From contig DASYSA010000371.1 in NCBI GenBank assembly GCA_036003885.1, positions 1-8,895 on the forward strand: DNA of 8,895 nt. Direction: 5' to 3'. This DNA comes from DASYSA01 sp036003885. Its GTDB lineage: Bacteria; Acidobacteriota; Blastocatellia; UBA7656. Positions 1-6,446 of the stretch are shown one piece after another. The notes beneath the pieces were generated by a model. That model had not been told where the DNA came from, did not search any database, and was given only the letters and a program-made list of their open reading frames with translations. The position numbers and the translations under genes are program-made. How positions within the stretch are numbered: the first letter of the stretch is position 1; every line of letters starts with the position of its first letter.

Positions 1-972
1 GGAAGGCGTGAAGAAGTCGAGGCGAGCGAGTGTAACTGGAGCGAGCTTAACCAGGCTTTCGCCGAAGTTCGAAGTGCCGTCGAAGGTGCCGTTCCCGGTC
101 GGCACATACAGATTGCCGGCGGCATCGAAGGCTGGACCGGCGCCTGCCATCCAGATGCCCGCTTGATTTCCATTGGGAGTTGCATTAAACACGCCAACCT
201 GGCCGAGCGTCACGGCGTCGTAGGCCATCAACCAACCATGATACGGCCGCGTGTCGCAGAACGAGGCCCAGCCTATATAAACGATGCCGGCCGCGAGAGC
301 GAGCGCTGGGCGTTGATTGTGCGTCACCGGATTGAAAGCGATGTTGCCTCCCACTGCGCCGTCCCCGGTTCCGGCCACGGTTGCCTGAATGACCTGCGGG
401 CTGTTCGTCCGGTCGGCTCCTGTCGCTATGTCGAGCGCACGCAGCCTCTGCACGGTAGAGCTCCCTTCGACCGTGCGGGTTACCACGTAGATGGTGTTTG
501 TGGTTCCGTCGATCACTGGAGTGCCGACGATGCCGATGTTGCCGCTGAAGTCATTGTAGGTGCCGCACGCCTGGCCGACCTCCGCACGGGTTGTCGGGCG
601 GCCCGTGCCGTTGAAATTGCGCTGCCAGAGTGAGCTGCCTCCGGTGTCGGCGTCGAATGCATAGACGGTGTTGTTCACGGTTGCGACGTAGAGAACATTG
701 TGAGTGCCGCCCGCGATCGTCAATCCCGGCACGTAGAGCATCCCGGCGTAGACCTGATCGTCGACCGAGACCTGAAAGAGTTTGCCAAATTGATTGGTGT
801 TGACGTTGGACGTAGTGAGAGTGGTCTCAGAGAGGTTTGCGCCGGTCCTCTGGTTGTTGTAGTTCCGCGTCAGCACCTGAGAGTCGGCGACGTTGAAGGC
901 GGCGAATGCAAGTACTGTAAGTAGAGCCGCGGGCCAGATACGCGGCCCGGGGAGACATGACATCCACTTCAT
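1..972 (-). CDS. Secreted PQQ-type beta-propeller protein (N-terminal 324 residues; 3' end outside the window)
   Basis: The reading frame is open from an ATG at 972 to the window edge, giving 324 codons without a stop; the C-terminus is missing. Residues 1 to about 31 form a Sec-type signal peptide: charged start, hydrophobic core around residues 15-27, then VADSQ. The mature part opens with NYNNQRTGANLSET and continues with repeated beta-propeller blades. The clearest blade is at residues 92-117 (NVLYVATVNNTVYAFDADTG followed by a Trp), the AFDADTG...W pattern of PQQ/BamB-like repeats. Further blade-like stretches include TPVIDGTTNTIYVV (151-164) and AFDAAGNLYVPTGNG (281-295). Two cysteines (136, 239) could form a disulfide. 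The start is supported by AGGAGG six bases upstream. Many proteins with this fold carry no PQQ and act as scaffolds or carbohydrate-associated secreted proteins, so enzymatic activity is not implied. It lies 307 bases after the Gfo/Idh/MocA gene, so it probably has its own promoter. Confidence 0.85.
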   Translation of the reverse strand, partial: MKWMSCLPGPRIWPAALLTVLAFAAFNVADSQVLTRNYNNQRTGANLSETTLTTSNVNTNQFGKLFQVSVDDQVYAGMLYVPGLTIAGGTHNVLYVATVNNTVYAFDADTGGSSLWQRNFNGTGRPTTRAEVGQACGTYNDFSGNIGIVGTPVIDGTTNTIYVVTRTVEGSSTVQRLRALDIATGADRTNSPQVIQATVAGTGDGAVGGNIAFNPVTHNQRPALALAAGIVYIGWASFCDTRPYHGWLMAYDAVTLGQVGVFNATPNGNQAGIWMAGAGPAFDAAGNLYVPTGNGTFDGTSNFGESLVKLAPVTLARLDFFTPS

Positions 973-978
973 GGTTTT

Positions 979-984
979 CCTCCT
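979..984 (-). promoter_or_regulatory. Shine-Dalgarno site of the beta-propeller gene
   Basis: Read on the minus strand this is AGGAGG, six bases before the ATG at 972. It supports that ATG over the in-frame ATG three codons later. Confidence 0.75.
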
Positions 985-1074
985 TTTTGTTTTCTTCGGC
1001 TTCCAGCCAAAGTTGAGTCGTGACGCCCTTGGGCAGGAAGAGCGGTGGGAACTCAGATTACAGTTGTATAAACG

Positions 1075-1091
1075 CCCGGAAGTTCTCCGGG
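1075..1091 (-). terminator. Small GC hairpin, possible weak terminator
   Basis: CCCGGA (1075-1080) and TCCGGG (1086-1091) form a six-pair stem with a five-base loop. On the minus strand the stem is followed by CGTTTATA, a poor U-tract; on the plus strand by GCCTTTTG. It could end transcripts leaving the oxidoreductase gene. The weak T-run keeps confidence low. Confidence 0.25.
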
Positions 1092-1165
1092 GCCTTTTGT
1101 GAGCGAGTGTGACCTTGGATCCGGCTGACTTTTCGTATCGGACGCAATTGAGACTGGGACTGGTG

Positions 1166-1273
1166 CAGAGGTCAATGGTCAGGAGTCACCCCGGACTCCT
1201 GACCTCTGACTTCTGATCTCTGACTTCTGACTTCTGACTTCTGACTTCTGACTTCTGACTTCTGACTTCTGAC
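1166..1273. repeat. Heptamer (TTCTGAC) tandem repeat with inverted left arm
   Basis: The right arm (1197-1273) is eleven consecutive 7-bp units: four variants (TCCTGAC, CTCTGAC, TTCTGAT, CTCTGAC) and then seven perfect TTCTGAC copies from 1225 to 1273. The left arm (1168-1188) is three units in the opposite orientation (GAGGTCA, ATGGTCA, GGAGTCA). The arms meet in a perfect 11-bp inverted repeat, 1177-1187 with 1194-1204, around a six-base loop. The element lies in the 3' untranslated region of the oxidoreductase gene. Tandem heptamers of this kind resemble the short tandemly repeated sequences known from cyanobacterial intergenic DNA; any relation is inference. Confidence 0.9.
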
Positions 1274-1279
1274 CACTGC

Positions 1280-2530
1280 TTACCGGCCCGCAGTTTGGAT
1301 GCCTGCCTGACTCAGTGTGACGCGCTGCTTCTGCCGGTACGACATATTCGCCATGTGACCAGCAACTGCGGAACGATATCCGATCTCAACATGAGCGTTA
1401 GGCTCTTTGCGTGAGCGCACGCAGTCGACGAAGTTGGCATAGTGGTTCGTGTCCTTGGTCGCACCTTCGAGCATGGTGCCGTCAGCTCGATTGTCTTTCT
1501 CGGGGTAGTATCGCAGTCCCGACTGAGATTTACCCGTGACCATGTCGGTCGAACCCATCAAACGTTCGATTGTGCCGTGAGATCCCAGAATGCGATCGCC
1601 GATCCCAAAGCGCTTATTGCTGAATGTCGATTGCCACGTAATTACAAGGTCTCCCGGAAAATCGAGAGTTACGGCAATCGTGTCGGGTACTTCGCGCCCA
1701 TCTTTCTCGGAGAAGACCCCGCCCGACATGTAAGCCGACGTCGGCAGCGGGAGATCGAGCGCCCGCATGATGAAGGCGATTTGATGGACCATGTTCTCAG
1801 TCACGTTGCCGCCCGAGAAATCCCAGAATAGGCGCCAGTTGATGAACTGGTTGGCATCGAACGGACGCCGCGGACGCCCGTTCAGGAATGCGTCCCACTG
1901 AACATTTGCTGCTGTGCAATCAGAGGGAATCGCGCGCACCCATTGCGGCTTGCCACGAGGGGTGTTGCGGCTCATCCATGATTCCACGTGGGTGATCTTA
2001 CCGATCAACCCGTCTTTGATCCACTGTTTTGCGTCGACCAGATCACCCGAGCTTTGATGCTGAAGACCGATGCCCACGACGCGATTGGATTTCTTCGCGG
2101 CTTCGAGGCAGGTGTCGGCCTCAGCGATCGACCAGGTCATAGTTTTTTCGCAGTAGAGATCTTTGCCTGCGGCAAGCGTGTCCAGAAAGTGTCGCGCGTG
2201 ACAGTGAAGAGGGGTAGACACGATGACCGCGTCGATGTCTTTCATATCCAGAAGCCTGCGATAGTCGGCAACGGTCTTAGCTCCCGGCGCCAGGTTGGTG
2301 GCTTCCTGGTGGCGCCGCGTGTAGACGTCCGCGGCAGCGGCGAACTCGACGTTCGGGGCTTTCAGAAAGTCCTTCATCAGTTCCTGTCCGCGCGCCCCCG
2401 GTCCGATGATCCCGAGCCGCACGCGGTCGTTAGCGCCAAGCACCCTGGCGCTCGGATATACCAGCCCGATGGCGGCGGCCGTCGTCGCCTGTTTGATGAA
2501 TTGCCTTCGCTGAATTGATCTACTTTTCAT
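1280..2530 (-). CDS. Tat-exported Gfo/Idh/MocA family oxidoreductase
   Basis: A 416-residue protein. Residues 1-33 are a twin-arginine signal: RRQFIK at 8-13, a hydrophobic stretch (ATTAAAIGLVYPSA) and a likely cleavage after VLGA (33). A Rossmann NAD(P)-binding fold starts with GIIGPGARG (40-48). VSTPLHCHARH (104-114) and CEKT (127-130) occupy the places of the family's substrate/cofactor loop and EKP motif; here Pro is replaced by Thr. The C-terminal alpha/beta domain includes FSGGNVTENMVHQ (238-250), whose H249 sits where the family's conserved histidine lies. Family members oxidise or reduce sugars, inositols or sugar derivatives with a nucleotide cofactor; the substrate cannot be deduced here. 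The frame stays open 84 codons further upstream, but the Tat signal and the AAGGAG six bases before ATG 2530 fix the start. It lies 146 bases after the TonB receptor gene on the same strand, so it may be co-transcribed with it. Confidence 0.93.
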   Translation of the reverse strand: MKSRSIQRRQFIKQATTAAAIGLVYPSARVLGANDRVRLGIIGPGARGQELMKDFLKAPNVEFAAAADVYTRRHQEATNLAPGAKTVADYRRLLDMKDIDAVIVSTPLHCHARHFLDTLAAGKDLYCEKTMTWSIAEADTCLEAAKKSNRVVGIGLQHQSSGDLVDAKQWIKDGLIGKITHVESWMSRNTPRGKPQWVRAIPSDCTAANVQWDAFLNGRPRRPFDANQFINWRLFWDFSGGNVTENMVHQIAFIMRALDLPLPTSAYMSGGVFSEKDGREVPDTIAVTLDFPGDLVITWQSTFSNKRFGIGDRILGSHGTIERLMGSTDMVTGKSQSGLRYYPEKDNRADGTMLEGATKDTNHYANFVDCVRSRKEPNAHVEIGYRSAVAGHMANMSYRQKQRVTLSQAGIQTAGR

Positions 2531-2536
2531 GATCTG

Positions 2537-2542
2537 CTCCTT
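2537..2542 (-). promoter_or_regulatory. Shine-Dalgarno site of the Gfo/Idh/MocA gene
   Basis: Minus-strand AAGGAG, six bases before the ATG at 2530. It is part of an imperfect palindrome (CTCCTTAGGAG, 2537-2547). It supports the start that keeps the twin-arginine signal at the N-terminus. Confidence 0.75.
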
Positions 2543-2585
2543 AGGAGGCGTATATCTCGACCCACGGTGAATGTTGGAGGACGAC

Positions 2586-2669
2586 CCGCGGAGGCGCCGA
2601 TGACTGGGAGTAACGAGCGGTCCCAGGCCTTTCAGCGTGGGAGTCTCCACGCCATCGGCGCCTTCGCGG
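2586..2669. repeat. 84-nt palindromic three-way-junction element after the TonB receptor gene
   Basis: Positions 2586-2602 pair with 2653-2669 (17 pairs: 16 Watson-Crick and one G-T at 2591/2664). Inside are two hairpins: CTGGGA 2604-2609 with TCCCAG 2621-2626 (11-base loop), and GCGTGG 2635-2640 with CCACGC 2647-2652 (6-base loop, extendable by a G-T pair at 2641/2646). The unpaired junction bases are 2603 and 2627-2634. The whole folds as a cloverleaf-like three-way junction. It starts seven bases beyond the receptor's stop codon and ends 55 bases before the next start. It could be a transcript-stabilising or terminating structure, a REP/MITE-like palindrome or a structured RNA. I cannot name a known family. 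Confidence 0.75.
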
Positions 2670-2676
2670 CGTCGCC

Positions 2677-5600
2677 TCAGAAGTGCAGCTTCAGCCCCAT
2701 CTGGAGCTGACGCGGCGGATAAATCGCATTCCTCGGCTGTGAGACCTTCCCAAAGTTGCCGCATTGACCAACCACGAGACATTGGCTGGTCACGGCATTG
2801 GAGTCCAGAGAAGGCGATTCATAGATGACTGTATTCAAGGCGTTGAACGCCTCCAACCGATATTGGAGCATGAACTTCTCGCCGATCTTTGTCTGCTTGA
2901 AGATCGAGAAGTCCAACGTGGGCTTCCAGGGTACGCGAATATCAGAGAAGCGATTGGGCGTCGTTCGGAGCGTGAAGGGTTGACGCTGGAACCATACCGG
3001 CTCCTCCCCGGGCAGGCAGCTCTTCAACCCCCCGGCTGTGTCCCTGTAGCAGGTGTTGAAGTAGCGATCGAACGTCGCATCCTTGAGCTTGGCCGTCTTC
3101 AGTCGCTCCAGGTTGGGTTGGTCCAACGGACGCCCCGATTGCTGGGTGAATATGCCTTGAACCTGCCACCCTCCAATGAGGTGGTTAACCACTCGATTCG
3201 TCTGGCCCAACAGCTTTCGGCCTTTGCCAAATGGGAGATCATACACGCCGCTCAATACCCAGCGATGCGTGCGGTCGTAGTCGGTCAATTGGCGGACCAT
3301 CTTTGAGTCCTGCGCGTTGAGGAAGTTATTCTGCTCCATGTTCTTCGATAGGGTGTATGAACTGAGGAAGCTTAACCCGTTCGACATCCTCTTCTCAACC
3401 CGGAACTGAAACGAGTTGTACCAGCTCTTGCCTATTGACATCGAGTTCTCAGTGATCCCGCCGAACTGGGGGAACGGACGCAGCAATTGTTGCCGTTGAA
3501 CGGTCGCTCCGTTGCTCCCCGATCCCGGCAGGAGTCCAGCGAACGGATTGGGAACTGCCTGTTGCAAGAAGGTCGCGCCTCTAGCCTGATCAGCCGCGCT
3601 AATCTCATTGATCCCCTTACCGACCGCCAGGTGACGAGTCTGGCTTCCGACATAAGAGACCTCCACTATCAGGTTGCGCTTGAGTTCGCGCTCGAACCCG
3701 AAGTTGTATTGATAGATGTAGGGTATGACTCGATTGGGATCATCAAAGCTTATTCCCTGACCGACCTGCGTCAGCAGTCCTGCCGTGGCGCCGGGCGCCG
3801 CACGGAGGCCATTCGGGAACGGATTGACGAAAGTGTTCACACCAAGCTCGGGAAAGCCGACCCTGCCGTTGATGTCGCCGGCGATGTAGTTAGTGTCGAC
3901 GAAGAAACCATCCTGCGGCCCGAACTGTGTCGTGGCAAGATAGTAGGTACCATAGCCGCCTCGCATAACAGTCTTGGAGTCGATCGAGTAGGCGAAGCCA
4001 AACCTCGGCTGAAAGTTGTTGCGGTCCGGATCGAACAGCCCTCGGCTGACGCCGCCTACGTCCGCGAACAACAATCCGCCTCTAAGGTTTCCGCAAGATA
4101 GGCATTCTCCAACGCCGTTGGCATTCTTGACGCGGTCCGCCAACGGGCTGGGTGCATTGAAATCGAAGCCCCGCACCAGCCGGTTGAACCGCTCAGTCGC
4201 CGGCCCCTCATAGTCCCAGCGCAGTCCGATATTCAAGGTCAGCTTCGGCGTCACCCGAAAGTCGTCCTGAACGAAGAACGCGGTGTAGTTCCACTGCTCG
4301 GCTCGCGCCTGGGCAGCCCCGACGTTTCCGCTTGCCGGATAACCCAGCAGGAAGCTCGCGATGGAATTCCCGCTTGATGAGTCCGCCGTATTGGCGTCCT
4401 TCTGAGTGAATCCCTTGGTGAAGTTGAAGAAGCCGTTGCTGTTGCCGGTCGTAGTGGGGTTGGAGCGGATGTTGCGATACTCGCCGCCGAACTTCAGGTT
4501 GTGGTGCTCGAAGTTCCTCGTGTAATTCGCCTGAAGGCTCCCGGTGTTGTCCACTGTTCCCCGGCCTTCCGATCCGACTCCTATGCCGGAGAATTGTTGA
4601 AAGTCTATTCGAGGCAGAAACTCGCCAGGAAGATTCTGAAAGCCCAATTGGCCCCGGTCAAATTTCTTAACGTCGGTCTGGAAGGCAGTCTCGAGGAATC
4701 GGGTGAAGCCTGCGCGCAGATTCAACAGCGACTTCGCGTTCACACTGTAGACCCAGTCGACGGTCGCTCCGTGATTGTTGCGCGTCTGAGGCCACTGGCC
4801 CTGATTGGCGAATGTCCCCTGTAATCCGTTGTTGCTGCGGAACTCGTTTCGGTGATTGCGATAGAAGGTCCCGAACAGCTTGCTCTTGTCCGAGAGTTGA
4901 TAATCGATGCGGGTAAGCTCAGCGTTGTAGTCATACCTACCCTTGTTTTCTCCATTCACGTAGTTGTTCAGGCGCTGATCCGGAACGTTGGGAAGGGGGA
5001 AGAGCTGAAGCACCTTAAGCGCGATTGGATTGATGCGATTCGCTGGAAGTCTGTTTCCGCCGAACGCGGTTCGTACATTCTTTCCGCCTTCTACGTGAGT
5101 CGTGAGCGGATCGTAGATGACCAGGGGCGTCGACTGATCGCTGAAGCTCCTGGTGAAGTCGCCCAGGCGCTCTTCAGCCGTCGGCACTGAAGTCGTGATC
5201 GGGAATGGTACCCGCTCGCGCAGGCCTTCCCAGGTGAACATCCAGAATAACTTGTCTCTCTTAATCGGCCCCGAAACTGTCGTGCCGTATTGATTGAACT
5301 GGTGCGAAGGTCTCGGCCGCCGTTGCAATCCGAATCGCGGATCGGTTGAAGGTATCTCGTTGTGATCCCCGAAAGTGCCGCTCGCGTTGTTTACGGTGTG
5401 GTTGGCGTCCCAGGCGCCGTACTGAATGAATTCCCAGACCTGGCCGTGAAAACTATTTGCGCCGCTCTTCAGAGTCATGTTCACAACACCTCCCCCGGTC
5501 CTTCCATACTGGGCTTCGTAGGTGTTGGTCTGAACCTTGAACTCACGGACCGCGTCAACCGGCGGCGAGAAGTTGTAACGGCCGCGAGTGCTGTCGGGCG

Positions 5601-6234
5601 CGCCGTCGAGAAGGAACTCATTGGTCGTCACTCGTCCGCCGTTCATTGACCAGGCCGAAGCACCCAGGTTGTCAAACGGCCGGAGTCCCGAAGTCCCCGT
5701 TGCGCCGAAGGTCGGTACCTGCCAATTCACCCCCGGCGCAACCTGATTCAGTATGAAGATATTTCGACCCTTCAGCGGAAGCGCTTCGACCTTCTGCTGA
5801 TCGATCACCTGACCCATCCCGCCGTGGGAGGTGTCAAGGAGGGTCGCGTCAGCAGTGACCGTGACAGTTTGGTCGACGGCGCCAACTTGCAATTCGATAT
5901 TGACCGTTGCCTTCTGATTCACGGTGACGTTTATGCCTGACTGGGCAAACCTGCGAAAGCCGGGAGCGTCCACCTCGACCCGATAGGTGCCGGGGATTAG
6001 GAATGGAACGTTGTAGGCGCCGTCGTCAGCGGTGACGGCCTTGGAGACCACGTTGGTCCTTTCGTTGATTGCGGCTACGTTGGCGCCCGGAATGGCGGCG
6101 CCTGCGGAGTCGGTGATGCGCCCGAGTATGGTGCCTCGAAATTCCTGGGCGAAGATCGGCCGTGCGACTGAGGAGACAGCAGCGCCGGCAAGAAAGACGC
6201 AGCAGAGCAGGCGGTGAAGCCTTGAAGTAGTCAT
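2677..6234 (-). CDS. TonB-dependent outer-membrane receptor, Oar-like, with carboxypeptidase-regulatory-like domain
   Basis: An 1185-residue protein. Residues 1 to about 29 are a Sec signal peptide (hydrophobic LLCCVFLAGAAV, cleavage near IFA/Q). Residues 33-117 are a carboxypeptidase-regulatory-like beta-sandwich (GRITDSAGAAIPGANV, then DDGAYNVPFLIPGTYRVEV). QTVTVTA at 122-128 resembles a TonB box. The plug spans about 120-260, with EALPLKGRN (150-158), NEFLLDGAPD (205-214) and YGRTGGGVVNMTLKSG (243-258). The rest is a large beta-barrel ending in LQMGLKLHF with the terminal Phe typical of outer-membrane barrels. Such receptors import large or complex substrates, often carbohydrates in this phylum, using TonB-ExbBD energy. 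No SusD-like partner is visible. The frame opens 58 codons earlier, but the signal peptide and an AGGAGG six bases upstream select ATG 6234. The ROK regulator ends 212 bases upstream, so substrate-dependent control by ROK is plausible but not shown. Confidence 0.95.
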   Translation of the reverse strand: MTTSRLHRLLCCVFLAGAAVSSVARPIFAQEFRGTILGRITDSAGAAIPGANVAAINERTNVVSKAVTADDGAYNVPFLIPGTYRVEVDAPGFRRFAQSGINVTVNQKATVNIELQVGAVDQTVTVTADATLLDTSHGGMGQVIDQQKVEALPLKGRNIFILNQVAPGVNWQVPTFGATGTSGLRPFDNLGASAWSMNGGRVTTNEFLLDGAPDSTRGRYNFSPPVDAVREFKVQTNTYEAQYGRTGGGVVNMTLKSGANSFHGQVWEFIQYGAWDANHTVNNASGTFGDHNEIPSTDPRFGLQRRPRPSHQFNQYGTTVSGPIKRDKLFWMFTWEGLRERVPFPITTSVPTAEERLGDFTRSFSDQSTPLVIYDPLTTHVEGGKNVRTAFGGNRLPANRINPIALKVLQLFPLPNVPDQRLNNYVNGENKGRYDYNAELTRIDYQLSDKSKLFGTFYRNHRNEFRSNNGLQGTFANQGQWPQTRNNHGATVDWVYSVNAKSLLNLRAGFTRFLETAFQTDVKKFDRGQLGFQNLPGEFLPRIDFQQFSGIGVGSEGRGTVDNTGSLQANYTRNFEHHNLKFGGEYRNIRSNPTTTGNSNGFFNFTKGFTQKDANTADSSSGNSIASFLLGYPASGNVGAAQARAEQWNYTAFFVQDDFRVTPKLTLNIGLRWDYEGPATERFNRLVRGFDFNAPSPLADRVKNANGVGECLSCGNLRGGLLFADVGGVSRGLFDPDRNNFQPRFGFAYSIDSKTVMRGGYGTYYLATTQFGPQDGFFVDTNYIAGDINGRVGFPELGVNTFVNPFPNGLRAAPGATAGLLTQVGQGISFDDPNRVIPYIYQYNFGFERELKRNLIVEVSYVGSQTRHLAVGKGINEISAADQARGATFLQQAVPNPFAGLLPGSGSNGATVQRQQLLRPFPQFGGITENSMSIGKSWYNSFQFRVEKRMSNGLSFLSSYTLSKNMEQNNFLNAQDSKMVRQLTDYDRTHRWVLSGVYDLPFGKGRKLLGQTNRVVNHLIGGWQVQGIFTQQSGRPLDQPNLERLKTAKLKDATFDRYFNTCYRDTAGGLKSCLPGEEPVWFQRQPFTLRTTPNRFSDIRVPWKPTLDFSIFKQTKIGEKFMLQYRLEAFNALNTVIYESPSLDSNAVTSQCLVVGQCGNFGKVSQPRNAIYPPRQLQMGLKLHF

Positions 6235-6446
6235 ATCCTTCCTCCTAGTCTTTATCTTCTTTATCGAGCTTGATCTCTTGGGTTGATGGTTCCGGCCGGA
6301 GTCGCCCCAGGTTGATGCGGCCCGGCTGATTGCGGCGCGAGAGACGCAAGGTGCACATCCCCCATCCGGGATCAAAGGAAGAGCGGCAGGCTTGGAAGCG
6401 TGCCGCATGTGCTGCCTCGTATCTTTGAGCCTTTGTGGTTAGATCC
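6235..6446. other. Intergenic region between ROK regulator and TonB receptor genes
   Basis: 212 bases with no gene I can support. It contains an imperfect hairpin (6383-6406: GCGGCA/TGCCGC outer stem, GCT/AGC inner stem across a G-G mismatch) and a perfect 10-bp palindrome TCCGGCCGGA (6291-6300) about 57 bases upstream of the receptor start. Either could be part of a terminator or operator. Just after the ROK stop the minus strand carries ACCACAAAGGCTCAAAG, a loosely repeated CAAAG motif. I found no strong sigma-70 promoter in front of the receptor gene. Confidence 0.5.
6241..6246 (-). promoter_or_regulatory. Shine-Dalgarno site of the TonB receptor gene
   Basis: Minus-strand AGGAGG, six bases before the ATG at 6234. 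It rules out the longer upstream frame, whose extra 58 residues would bury the signal peptide. Confidence 0.8.

Larger units (their letters stand above)
973..1279. other. Intergenic region between the Gfo/Idh/MocA and beta-propeller genes
   Basis: About 307 bases without a convincing gene on either strand. It holds the Shine-Dalgarno site of the beta-propeller gene, a small hairpin (1075-1091), a unique stretch (about 1092-1165) and the heptamer repeat element (1166-1273), which ends six bases from the Gfo/Idh/MocA stop codon. I could not pick a convincing promoter for the beta-propeller gene. Confidence 0.6.

Noticed and set aside
163..1102. Several plus-strand open frames between 163 and 1102
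   Set aside because: They lie opposite the beta-propeller gene or its upstream region, show no family motifs or ribosome sites, and are shadows of the minus-strand coding frame.
1166..1273. A CRISPR array
   Set aside because: The 7-bp units are contiguous without spacers, and no cas gene is present. It is a simple tandem repeat.
2586..2669. A tRNA gene, because of the size and cloverleaf-like fold
   Set aside because: There is no 7-bp acceptor stem with a CCA-like end, no T-loop GTTCRANNC motif and no anticodon arm geometry. It has two internal arms and a 17-bp closing stem.
2531..2782. An 84-codon in-frame upstream extension of the Gfo/Idh/MocA gene overlapping the end of the TonB receptor gene
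   Set aside because: It would bury the twin-arginine signal internally, it overlaps the receptor's C-terminus, and its sequence is explained by the palindromic element. The ATG at 2530 has a good Shine-Dalgarno site.
2764..5649. Many plus-strand and alternative minus-strand frames inside the TonB receptor gene
   Set aside because: The receptor frame has continuous family motifs over 1185 codons; the others have no recognisable domains and are incidental.
6291..6300. TCCGGCCGGA palindrome as the ROK operator
   Set aside because: A single 10-bp GC palindrome in this composition is not sufficient, and no second copy was seen at the ROK promoter.
6235..6408. A 58-codon in-frame upstream extension of the TonB receptor
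   Set aside because: It places a polar segment before a classical signal peptide, whereas ATG 6234 has AGGAGG at ideal spacing.
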